Assembly (NCBI RefSeq): GCF_000010305.1
Contig: NC_012489.1
Location: forward strand, 2,673,646 to 2,737,645
Reading direction: 5' to 3'
DNA length: 64,000 nt
Source of the DNA: Gemmatimonas aurantiaca T-27
GTDB taxonomy: Bacteria > Gemmatimonadota > Gemmatimonadetes > Gemmatimonadales > Gemmatimonadaceae
Part shown: positions 1-7,570 of the stretch, piece after piece
How the letters are laid out: the number at the start of each line of letters is the position of its first letter
How positions within the stretch are numbered: position 1 is the stretch's first letter
Program-made: the position numbers and the translations under genes
The notes under the pieces: model-generated
Databases searched by the model: none
What the model was told of the DNA's origin: nothing
Seen by the model: only the letters and a program-made list of their open reading frames with translations

Positions 1-174
1 CACACCACGCACATCGTTCTGCAGTGCGTTGTCGGCGGTCGTCCGCTCCGTGCGCTCCGTGGAGAGCGCCACCCGCTGCTCTTCGAGACCACGACGGACG
101 AAGCCCTTCGTGGCACAGGCGCTCAACGTGGTGGCCGCGAGCACCGCTGTGGCTGCAAACTTGACGTATCGCAT
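1..174 (-). CDS. Lipoprotein, N-terminal part only (gene runs off the window)
   Basis: The gene starts with ATG at 174 on the minus strand and runs off the left edge, so only 58 residues are visible. It opens with a hydrophobic signal ending in a lipobox (LSAC, Cys at residue 20), so the product should be a lipid-anchored envelope protein. After the Cys the chain is charged and heptad-like, rich in Glu, Arg and Thr, which suggests a coiled coil. A strong Shine-Dalgarno sequence (AGAGGAG) lies just upstream of the ATG and fixes the start. OmpA-type peptidoglycan-binding lipoproteins often begin this way, but the diagnostic C-terminus is outside the window, so the function is left open. Confidence 0.7.
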   Translation of the reverse strand, partial: MRYVKFAATAVLAATTLSACATKGFVRRGLEEQRVALSTERTERTTADNALQNDVRGV

Positions 175-407
175 GGGTGATCTCCTCTGTTTCGTGTAGG
201 CCTGCACACCAGCTTTACTCGGTGTGATCGGGGTTGGCGTCCGGCGTTGAGCGCGCCGACGTGCGCGCTGCGTTGGGTGCCAACCACAGGCTGAAAGTGC
301 TCACGAACAGAGGGCAGCGAAGTGCTTCATATCACGAATTCCGTCCCATTTTCCATCGTCCGTGATAACAATCACCCGGAAAGGGGGGATTTTTTCGTTT
401 TTGGGCG

Positions 408-434
408 AAAACATGACGCACGCGTCGCGTCATG
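408..434 (-). terminator. Probable terminator of the rplS-rnhB-SDR unit
   Basis: An 8-bp stem (CATGACGC/GCGTCATG) is followed by a T run when read on the minus strand. It sits 19 nt downstream of the SDR stop codon. Confidence 0.6.
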
Positions 435-452
435 GGCCGTGTTCGGGGCTTT

Positions 453-1298
453 TCAGGGGCCCTGACGGCCGCCTTTGGAGAGCCATTCGCCGCCGTCCAC
501 CACAAAGATCGCGCCCGTGATCCAGTCGCCGGCGGGTGACGCCAGGAAGGCCACCATATTGGCGATATCGCGTGGCGTGCCCCATCGCCCGAGGGGAATC
601 CCGGTCCGCGCATACTCCGCCATCTTCTCTTCGGCCGCCGCAAACAGATCCGGCACGCCACTCTCGGCGGGTGGCGTGAACGCCTTCTTGACGCCCTCGG
701 TGGGAATGGGGCCCGGGGCAATGGCATTCATCCGAATGCGCTCCGGCGCCCACTCCACGGCCAGCGTGCGGGTCAGCGCATCCACACCGGCTTTGGCAGC
801 CGTCGCATGGGCCATCAGTGGCCAGCCGCGGTAATGCAGCGTCATCGACGTGCTGATGATGCGACCGCCGCCCTGCCCGGCCATGACGGGATACACGGCC
901 TGCGAGCAGTGAAAGGTGCCGTACAGGTCGATCTCCACCACGCTCTTCCAGGCATTCGGCGAGAGCGTCGCACTGGGCGCATAAAAATTGCCGGCGGCGT
1001 TGTTCACCAGCACATCGATGCGACCGAGTCGCTGCGCGATGTCCTGCACCACCTGCTTCACCTGGTCGGCATTCCGCACATCGAGCGTCACGGCGCTGGC
1101 CGACTGGCCGCGCGCCACGATGCCCTGCACCGCACGCTCCACGTTGTCGGCTTTGCGGCTCGCAATGACCACATGCGCTCCGAGCTCGGCCAACAGTTCG
1201 GAGATTCCGAGTCCGATCCCGGTCCCACCTCCGGTCACGAGTGCAACCTGGCCATTGAGCAGGCCGGGACGAAACACGGACGCGAGCGACTCAATCAT
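453..1298 (-). CDS. SDR family oxidoreductase, 2,4-dienoyl-CoA reductase type
   Basis: This is a 281-residue short-chain dehydrogenase/reductase. The Rossmann glycine motif TGGGTGIG lies near residue 25 and an NNAAGNF segment follows in the middle. The usual YxxxK tyrosine is replaced: the active-site segment reads HATAAKAGVDALTR. That substitution, with LAVEW and NAIAPGPIPTEG downstream, is characteristic of peroxisomal/FadH-type 2,4-dienoyl-CoA reductases, which use NADPH in oxidation of unsaturated fatty acids. The chosen start (MIESLASVF, 1298) overlaps the last 8 nt of rnhB, implying translational coupling; a longer frame up to 1343 adds residues not typical of the family. The substrate is inferred from the active-site signature and not proven. 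Confidence 0.85.
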   Translation of the reverse strand: MIESLASVFRPGLLNGQVALVTGGGTGIGLGISELLAELGAHVVIASRKADNVERAVQGIVARGQSASAVTLDVRNADQVKQVVQDIAQRLGRIDVLVNNAAGNFYAPSATLSPNAWKSVVEIDLYGTFHCSQAVYPVMAGQGGGRIISTSMTLHYRGWPLMAHATAAKAGVDALTRTLAVEWAPERIRMNAIAPGPIPTEGVKKAFTPPAESGVPDLFAAAEEKMAEYARTGIPLGRWGTPRDIANMVAFLASPAGDWITGAIFVVDGGEWLSKGGRQGP

Positions 1299-1977
1299 CG
1301 GACAGTTCCGGAAGGAGGAGGAGTTCATCGCCGTGCGGCGCAACTGGGTCGAGGGCCAGCGATGTCTGCACGTTGAGACAGAAGCTCCGGCGATGGTGTG
1401 CCGTCAAACCATGCTGACTGATGCCATCACGATGCTGCGTGGTGCCATACCCCGCGTTGCGTTCCCAGGCATAGTGCCCATGGCGCTGCGCGAGGGCCGT
1501 CATCAGCCGATCGCGGGTCACTTTGGCCACGATCGATGCGCAGGCAATGCCATAACACTTGGCATCGCCCTTCACGACCGCCGTATGCACAACGCCCAGG
1601 GTGCGCAGCGGCTTGCCGTCCACCACCACATGATGAGGCTCCGCGCCGAGTCGCTGCGGAATGCGCGCCAGCGCCCGCTGCATAGCCAGCACGGTGGCGT
1701 GGTAGATGTTGAGGCGATCCACTTCCCGTGCGCTGGCGGCGCCCAGTGACAGCGCCAGGGCGTGGTCGCGGATCCGCGCGGCGAGCGTCACCCGCGTGCG
1801 ATGATCGAGGCGCTTGGAATCGTCCACCCCGGCGATGGCCCGCCGATCGGCCGGCATGACAATGGCACATGCGACGACGGGGCCCGCGAGCGGGCCCCGT
1901 CCGACTTCATCCACCCCGACAAGGAGTGAACCGTATTGTGCACGCAGCGTGCGCTCGATCGGGCTCCAGCGCGCCAT
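1291..1977 (-). CDS. rnhB: Ribonuclease HII
   Basis: The 228-residue product is a normal length for RNase HII, which nicks the RNA strand of RNA/DNA hybrids and removes misincorporated ribonucleotides. The signature GVDEVGRGPLAGPVV contains the metal-binding Asp23-Glu24 pair. The later acidic residues sit in VVVDGKPL and in the CASIVAKVTRDRLM segment. It lies 36 bp downstream of rplS, and the rplS-rnhB pairing is common in bacteria. The downstream reductase start is embedded in its last codons. Confidence 0.96.
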   Translation of the reverse strand: MARWSPIERTLRAQYGSLLVGVDEVGRGPLAGPVVACAIVMPADRRAIAGVDDSKRLDHRTRVTLAARIRDHALALSLGAASAREVDRLNIYHATVLAMQRALARIPQRLGAEPHHVVVDGKPLRTLGVVHTAVVKGDAKCYGIACASIVAKVTRDRLMTALAQRHGHYAWERNAGYGTTQHRDGISQHGLTAHHRRSFCLNVQTSLALDPVAPHGDELLLLPELSDD

Positions 1978-2013
1978 GGCGCAGCCGTTGACTCGACGAA
2001 ACGCGACGGCGTC

Positions 2014-2370
2014 TTACTTCGCGGGGCGAATGACCTTGCGTTCCTTGATGCGGGCCGCCTTGCCCGTCACGTCACGCAGGTAGTACAGCTTCGCGCGGCG
2101 CACGGCACCACGACGCACCACCACGATATCGGCCAGCATCGGGCTGTGCACCGGGAAGATGCGCTCCACGCCGATACCATTCGACACCTTACGCACCGTG
2201 AACGACTCGCTCACACCGGCGCCACGGCGCGCGATGCAGACACCTTCGAAGGCCTGGACGCGTTCCTTGTCGCCTTCCTTCACGCGAACACTGACACGCA
2301 CCGTGTCGCCGGGCCGGAACGGCGCCACTTCCTTCATCCACTCCTTCTGGGTCTCGATAAACGGATGCAT
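2014..2370 (-). CDS. rplS: 50S ribosomal protein L19
   Basis: The 118-residue protein matches L19 throughout. Key segments are [13 protein letters not shown], a [12 protein letters not shown] stretch, [13 protein letters not shown] and the basic C-terminus ([16 protein letters not shown]). L19 sits at the 30S/50S interface. The start at 2370 follows a GGAG Shine-Dalgarno with 6-nt spacing. In most bacteria rplS directly follows trmD; here trmD is about 51 kb away on the same strand, so the cluster is split. rnhB follows. Confidence 0.97.
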   Translation of the reverse strand: MHPFIETQKEWMKEVAPFRPGDTVRVSVRVKEGDKERVQAFEGVCIARRGAGVSESFTVRKVSNGIGVERIFPVHSPMLADIVVVRRGAVRRAKLYYLRDVTGKAARIKERKVIRPAK

Positions 2371-2703
2371 CGTACACTCCAGGGCGCCAACACAGCGGCC
2401 CGTTCAGGTCCTTCGGATTCGAGGTGTCCCGGGCACGCACCACGCGCACCTGGGAGGACTTCGTCGCGAGAGGCCGTCGACGCGGCGCCCGGAAGCGAAT
2501 TCTTCCGAACCGAACAATCGTGGCATCGCCTCCGGACCGATCCGCCTCACGAACCCTCGTGACCACGGTCAACCCGGGACTGGAACGCCCCCGTTTCCGG
2601 GAGAGCTTTGGAACTTAAAAGTGATTGACGCCCACGCGCTAGGGGGCGGTAGCCCAAGGTCCTACGCCCGGTTTTCAATGGCCCCCATTTATGCTTCCGA
2701 CCT
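2371..2703. other. Divergent intergenic region between rplS and prolyl oligopeptidase
   Basis: No gene is supported in these 333 bp. The region must carry the promoter and 5' leader of rplS (minus) and the promoter of the prolyl oligopeptidase gene (plus). A TATGCT at 2690-2695 lies 8 nt before the oligopeptidase ATG. I see no tRNA or clear riboswitch. Confidence 0.6.
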
Positions 2704-4773
2704 ATGTCAATCCGCCCAGAATACCCCGCCACGCGAAAAGACGATTCTGTCGATGTCTATCATGGCACCTCCGTCGCGGATCCGTTCCGCTGGCTGGAGG
2801 ACGATCGGTCGGCCGAAACGGCGGCCTGGGTGGGTGCACAGAATGCGGTCACGTCCTCCTACCTGCAGGGGATCCCGTTCCGCAATGCGTTGCGGGACCG
2901 GATGACCTCCTTGGTGGACTACCCTCGCAGTTCGGCCCCCGAACGACGCGGTCCATGGCTGCTGTTCGCCCGTAATGAGGGACTTCAGAACCAGCCCGTC
3001 TACTACCTGCAGGCCGGTGAGGAAGGGACGGCCGAGGTCCTGATCGACCCGAATACCCTGTCGGACGACGGGACCACCCGCGTGGCGGGCCTCACGTTCG
3101 ATGGTCAGGCTCGCTACATCGCCTACATGATCAGTCATGCCGGCTCGGATTGGCAGCAGATCCAGGTGCTCGATCTCGCCACCCGCACCGCACTTCCTGA
3201 TACCATCGACTGGGTGAAAGTGTCGGCGATCGCCTGGCAGGGCGACGGTTTTTATTACAGCCGATACCCGGAGCCGGCTGCGGAAGACGGGGTCTTTTCG
3301 TCCAAGAACGAGGATCACCAGGTCTACTACCATGCCCTGGGCACGAGCCAGGCGGACGACCGGCTGATCTATCACGACGCCGAACACCCGCAGCGTTTTC
3401 ACGTACTGGGGACCACCGAGGACGAACGGTTTGCCGTGCTCGAGATCAGTGACCGCGGCCAGGGCAAGGATGGCAATGCGGTGCTGGTGCAGGACGCGCG
3501 GCACCCTGAGTTGGGATGGCTGCCGATCTGGACGGATTTCGACGATCAGCTCCGGGTGCTCGACAACGATGGGGATGCGTTGTTGATCCTCACCAATCGT
3601 GGAGCCCCCAACCAGCGGGTGGTGCGCGTGGATCCGCATCATCCGTCGGAAGACCAGTGGCAGGTGATCATCGCGGAGCGAGACGAGCCGCTGGAGTCGG
3701 TGCACACGGCCGGTGGACGCCTGTTCACGCTGCACCTGCGTGATGTCACGTCACGCGTGGCGATGCACACCTACAGTGGCACCCACATCCGCGACGTCGA
3801 CCTGCCCGGATTGGGAACGGCCATCGGCTTCGATGGCGAACGCGAGACGCAGACGGTGTTCTACACCTTCACCTCGTTCACCGCGCCGGCGACCGTATAC
3901 AAGTACGATCTCGCGAGCGGGGTGAGTTCGGTCTACCGCGCTGTGACCCTGCCGTTCGACCCTTCGCAATTCGAAACCCGTCAGGTCTTTGTCACGAGCA
4001 AGGATGGCACGCGGGTTCCCGCGTTCATCGTGGCGCGAAAGGGGTTGGTGCTCGACGGGAACAACCCGACGCTGATGTACGGATACGGTGGCTTCAACGT
4101 CTCGCTGCCCCCGGCCTTCAGCGCGCTGCGGGTGGCGTTTCTCGAGCAGGGTGGCGTGTTCGTACAGGCCAACCTGCGTGGTGGTGGCGAGTATGGCGAG
4201 GCCTGGCACCAGGCGGGCATGAAGGAACACAAGCAGAACGTGTTCGATGACTTTGTCGCCGTGGCGGAGTGGCTGATCGCCAACCGATACACGCGCAGCG
4301 AGCGCCTGGCGATACAGGGCGGTTCGAACGGCGGGTTGCTTGTCGGCGCGGTGATGACACAGCGTCCGGAGCTCGCGGCCGTGGCGCTGCCGGCGGTGGG
4401 CGTGATGGACATGCTGCGCTTCCATACGTTCACGATCGGCTGGAACTGGATTGCCGACTACGGCTCGAGTGCAGACCCTGATGCGTTCCGCTACCTGTAC
4501 GCCTACTCGCCCCTACACAATTTGCGCGATGGCGTGCGGTATCCGGCCACATTGATCACAACGGCCGATCACGACGACCGCGTGGTACCCGCACACTCCT
4601 TCAAGTTTGCGGCACGTCTGCAGGAGGCCCACCGAGGTGATGCGCCGGTGCTCATCCGCATCGAGACCCAGTCTGGCCACGGCAGCTCGTCGCTCGGCAA
4701 GCAGATCGAGGAGACGGCCGACGTGTATGCGTTCGTGTTCGATCAGATGGGAGTGACGCCGGTGTTCCGCTGA
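2704..4773 (+). CDS. Prolyl oligopeptidase (S9A), cytoplasmic
   Basis: The 689-residue product is a typical S9A prolyl endopeptidase, cleaving short peptides after proline. An N-terminal seven-bladed beta-propeller (about 70-410) is followed by an alpha/beta-hydrolase domain. The catalytic Ser is S541 in GGSNGG. The catalytic Asp is most likely D624 in ADHDDRVVP, and the His is H659 in SGHGSSS. The family motifs GYGGFN and NLRGGGEYGE are present. There is no signal peptide, so it should be cytosolic and act on imported peptides. No Shine-Dalgarno is evident, and a TATGCT box only 8 nt upstream of the ATG suggests a leaderless or very short-leader transcript. It stands alone. Confidence 0.93.
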   Translation: MSIRPEYPATRKDDSVDVYHGTSVADPFRWLEDDRSAETAAWVGAQNAVTSSYLQGIPFRNALRDRMTSLVDYPRSSAPERRGPWLLFARNEGLQNQPVYYLQAGEEGTAEVLIDPNTLSDDGTTRVAGLTFDGQARYIAYMISHAGSDWQQIQVLDLATRTALPDTIDWVKVSAIAWQGDGFYYSRYPEPAAEDGVFSSKNEDHQVYYHALGTSQADDRLIYHDAEHPQRFHVLGTTEDERFAVLEISDRGQGKDGNAVLVQDARHPELGWLPIWTDFDDQLRVLDNDGDALLILTNRGAPNQRVVRVDPHHPSEDQWQVIIAERDEPLESVHTAGGRLFTLHLRDVTSRVAMHTYSGTHIRDVDLPGLGTAIGFDGERETQTVFYTFTSFTAPATVYKYDLASGVSSVYRAVTLPFDPSQFETRQVFVTSKDGTRVPAFIVARKGLVLDGNNPTLMYGYGGFNVSLPPAFSALRVAFLEQGGVFVQANLRGGGEYGEAWHQAGMKEHKQNVFDDFVAVAEWLIANRYTRSERLAIQGGSNGGLLVGAVMTQRPELAAVALPAVGVMDMLRFHTFTIGWNWIADYGSSADPDAFRYLYAYSPLHNLRDGVRYPATLITTADHDDRVVPAHSFKFAARLQEAHRGDAPVLIRIETQSGHGSSSLGKQIEETADVYAFVFDQMGVTPVFR

Positions 4774-4840
4774 GCCGGGAAGGCACGCTTCGAGTCGGAT
4801 TGGTGGCGGAGGCGAGGTTCAGGGGCGCCCCTACGGGGCG

Positions 4841-5017
4841 CGATACCTGCAGGATCAACGGCCGGATACCTGCAAGATTGCATTGGTGATTGCCACAAGT
4901 TCACCGCTGTTCAACTCAAAATGTTCTTTGTTGTTGAACAGCGGTTTCTGACCGGCGCCGAGGGCATCCTGCTTTTATCCCGCGGTTGATCCTGCAGGTA
5001 TCGCCGCCGAAGGCGGC
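4841..5017. repeat. Nested inverted-repeat element between convergent genes
   Basis: Outer arms of 19 bp, CGATACCTGCAGGATCAAC at 4841-4859 and its perfect reverse complement at 4985-5003, enclose inner 12-bp arms (CCGCTGTTCAAC 4904-4915 and GTTGAACAGCGG 4933-4944). A third, imperfect copy of the outer motif lies at 4864-4877. A short GCCGCC-GAA-GGCGGC hairpin follows at 5003-5017. It occupies most of the gap between the convergent oligopeptidase and GxxExxY genes. It may be a bidirectional terminator or a REP-like element. Confidence 0.7.
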
Positions 5018-5062
5018 CACGCCAGGCCAGTCACGTTCCCCCACCTGTCCGCAACCGCTCCC

Positions 5063-5428
5063 TCAGAGCACGATCCGCCGCACCTCCGCCCGATCGCCGA
5101 AGTTCAGCAACAGCCCAACCGGCAAATTTGAGATCTTCAGATACCGCGTCAGTTGTTCTCGATGCACCTGAACCAGCCGATCTGCGCACTTGGTCTCCAC
5201 CAACACCACATCGTTGACGACCAGATCGGCTCGATATCGGCCAATGCACCGAGCTCGGTACCAGACATCGAACGCGCACTCTCGCTGCACGGTCAGTGGG
5301 AAACCTTCGAGTTCGATCGCCAATGCTCTTTGATAGAGCACTTCGGTGAGGCCGCGCGGCAGGGTGTTGTACACGACGTAGTACGCATTGATGACGAGAC
5401 TGGTGATGTCGTCATGTGGCAGGGCCAT
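5063..5428 (-). CDS. GxxExxY family protein
   Basis: The 121-residue protein carries the family signature GLTEVLY near its N-terminus, followed by the conserved pattern YRADLVVNDVVLVETKC. That region resembles the D-(E/D)xK core of PD-(D/E)XK nuclease folds. GxxExxY proteins are widespread small proteins of unknown role. The start at 5428 is supported by a GGAG Shine-Dalgarno; frames from 5458 or 5488 would read through a hairpin. The gene is isolated, with palindromic elements on both sides, in keeping with the patchy, mobile distribution of the family. Confidence 0.85.
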   Translation of the reverse strand: MALPHDDITSLVINAYYVVYNTLPRGLTEVLYQRALAIELEGFPLTVQRECAFDVWYRARCIGRYRADLVVNDVVLVETKCADRLVQVHREQLTRYLKISNLPVGLLLNFGDRAEVRRIVL

Positions 5429-5438
5429 GAAATGCTCC

Positions 5439-5473
5439 GGGGACAGGTGCCATATCATTGGCACGCTGTCCCC
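5439..5473. repeat. REP-like hairpin upstream of the GxxExxY gene
   Basis: The arms GGGGACAG and GTGCCA pair with TGGCAC and CTGTCCCC, with a single bulged G and a TATCAT loop, giving a 14-bp stem. It abuts the Shine-Dalgarno of the GxxExxY gene. It may be regulatory or a REP-type palindrome. Confidence 0.65.
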
Positions 5474-5504
5474 GCTGACTCTCACCACTTCAACGCCATC
5501 GTCA

Positions 5505-7475
5505 TCATTTCACCGGAAATGGCCGAGGCGCTGGCAACTCCTCGGCGAAACGCCATGGTGCCGCGCCGTCGCGGGTGAGCGGTGTTTTGGCCAGGCGCGC
5601 ACGTACCATGGAAATGGGCATCGGACCACCTTGCAGAATCGCATCATGGAACTGACGATCGGTCATCTTCTTGGACATCACCAGCTCCTTGTACAGCGCA
5701 CGGAACTGCAGCCCCCCGAGCATATAGGCCGCCTGATAGATCGGCGAATAGCTGCCATTGAACGAGCGTCGCACTTCCGCCTCGGAGTTGGCCCGCTCGA
5801 ACGGGACCTTGTCGACGAGATACTCGATGCACTGCTCCGGCGTCATCTTGCCGAGATGGAAGCTGAGTGAGAACACGATGCGGGCACTGCGATGCATGCG
5901 CCACGCCAATGCGCCGAGCCGGTCTTCCGGGCGCACATGGAAATCGTGATCCCACAGGAACATCTCCCAGTACAGCGCGTTGCCTTCGTTCCAGAACGGC
6001 GTGGAGAACATGCGACGATGTGCGTTGTAGCGCGCCGTCATGAACCCCTGGAGGTGATGCCCCGGGTTGAGCTCGTGGAACACCACCGCACGTGAGAAAT
6101 GCGGATTGTTTCCCTTGAGGCTCATCAACTTCTCTTCTTCCGTCATGTCGTTCGTGGGATACGACACGAGGATGTTCTCGCCACCAAGGAAGAAAGGGCT
6201 CACGCGCTGCCGCTCCGGCGACAACATCTCCATGCGCCAGTCCTCGCGCGCGAGCGCCGGGATGGTCACCCAGTCGTGCCGTTCGAAGAAGGCCTCGGCT
6301 TCGTTGGCCAGATCGCGAATGAGATCGGGTTGTTTGCCCGGCTCCACATAGGAGTCCTTGATCTTCTCCATCGCCGCCTTCCAGTTGTCACCAAACCCCA
6401 TCTGGCGTGCGGCCTTCTTGGCCTCCGCCTCACTGAAGGCATACTCTTTTTCGGCGATCGCAATCAGTTCCTCCGCCGAATAGGGGATCATGGCATGGCG
6501 CAGATCCATGGCCAGCCCTTCGGTGCCAATCGGGTCACCAATGATCGGCTCGTTGGCACCCGCCGCGTTACGTGCCCCAGCCGCCTGCGCAGCGGCCCCT
6601 GCCCCACCCGGTGCCGCAGTCGCGACCGCTGGAGCCGCCGTGGCGACCTGAATCCCCACCAGCCGCTGCCGCACCGTTTGCGCATAACGTCGCAGGGACT
6701 CATCGAGGCGCTGCCACGGGTTGCTCACCCACCACGAGAACAGTGGATCGTAGCCGTTGTAGTAGCGATACCAGGTGGTCACCACATTGCGCACCTGATC
6801 CACCTCTTCGGCCGCCCGATTTGCCACCGTACGCGACACCCGTGGCGGCGCAGGCCGCGCTGCGCGGGTGGTGGTGTCTCCTGCTGGTCGCGCGGGCACC
6901 GGCTCGAGCAACGTCCTCAGGCTGTCCACCTGCTTGGTGATATCGGCCAGCAAACGTGCCGCCTTCTGGCCGTCCATGGTCAGCAACTCACGGCGGTCTT
7001 CCTGCAGCTTCAGCAGCGCCGAGGCAAAGGGCAGCAACGCGGCCGTCTCCGCGAGGTCCTTGTCCTCCCGTCCCATGAGGTCGAGCTGGTATCGCAGGTG
7101 ATTGTCGAGCAACACGTAGTCGACCTTCCCCTCCTGCGACAACTTCCCGAAATCGAGCTCGGTGAGTCGCTGGCGCCATGTTGTGTAAAACACGCGCAAC
7201 CGATTGCGGCGAGACGGCGAGTCCGGCGTATCGTAGCGACGCTGTAGGGCACCCGCATCTGCCGAGTAGCGGGAAATGATATCGGCCATCTCGCCCGACG
7301 TGCTCGTCATGATCGAGGTCAGGGCGGGCACGCTGGCCTTCGGATCAGCGGGGAACACCTGCCGCGTTGTGGCGGGAATTCCTGCGCTTTGTGCCGAACC
7401 GACATGCGACCACAGCGTCAATGCTGAAGCCGCAGCAACAATCATCGAATGAGAAACGGCAGTGCGACCACGCAT
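5505..7475 (-). CDS. Exported DUF885 family protein, likely metallopeptidase-like
   Basis: The 656-residue protein begins with a signal peptide (cleavage near GSAQSAG). It contains the DUF885 hallmark HELNPGHHLQ near residue 467, a zinc-binding-like helix, followed by GNALYWE and the C-terminal RRSFNGSYSPIYQAAYMLGGLQ block. DUF885 proteins are thought to be zinc carboxypeptidase or dipeptidase relatives. Here it would be periplasmic or lipid-facing and take part in peptide degradation like several neighbours. An Ala/Gly-rich low-complexity linker (about residues 276-305) splits the N- and C-terminal parts. It is monocistronic, 95 bp downstream of uup on the same strand. Confidence 0.88.
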   Translation of the reverse strand: MRGRTAVSHSMIVAAASALTLWSHVGSAQSAGIPATTRQVFPADPKASVPALTSIMTSTSGEMADIISRYSADAGALQRRYDTPDSPSRRNRLRVFYTTWRQRLTELDFGKLSQEGKVDYVLLDNHLRYQLDLMGREDKDLAETAALLPFASALLKLQEDRRELLTMDGQKAARLLADITKQVDSLRTLLEPVPARPAGDTTTRAARPAPPRVSRTVANRAAEEVDQVRNVVTTWYRYYNGYDPLFSWWVSNPWQRLDESLRRYAQTVRQRLVGIQVATAAPAVATAAPGGAGAAAQAAGARNAAGANEPIIGDPIGTEGLAMDLRHAMIPYSAEELIAIAEKEYAFSEAEAKKAARQMGFGDNWKAAMEKIKDSYVEPGKQPDLIRDLANEAEAFFERHDWVTIPALAREDWRMEMLSPERQRVSPFFLGGENILVSYPTNDMTEEEKLMSLKGNNPHFSRAVVFHELNPGHHLQGFMTARYNAHRRMFSTPFWNEGNALYWEMFLWDHDFHVRPEDRLGALAWRMHRSARIVFSLSFHLGKMTPEQCIEYLVDKVPFERANSEAEVRRSFNGSYSPIYQAAYMLGGLQFRALYKELVMSKKMTDRQFHDAILQGGPMPISMVRARLAKTPLTRDGAAPWRFAEELPAPRPFPVK

Positions 7476-7515
7476 CGTGGCAAGCTCCGGGCACGTGAGG
7501 GACCATCAACGTGAA

Positions 7516-7546
7516 GGCGGTCCATCAGGAAACCCGACGGACCGCC
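7516..7546 (-). terminator. Possible terminator hairpin after uup
   Basis: An 8-bp GC-rich stem (GGCGGTCC/GGACCGCC) lies 25 nt downstream of the uup stop on the minus strand. It has no strong T run, so it is a weak call. Confidence 0.4.
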
Positions 7547-7570
7547 GCAGAACTTGCCTCGCCCGAAGAG

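Noticed and set aside
2371-2703. tRNA or riboswitch upstream of rplS
   Set aside because: No full cloverleaf, CCA end or known riboswitch core could be built.
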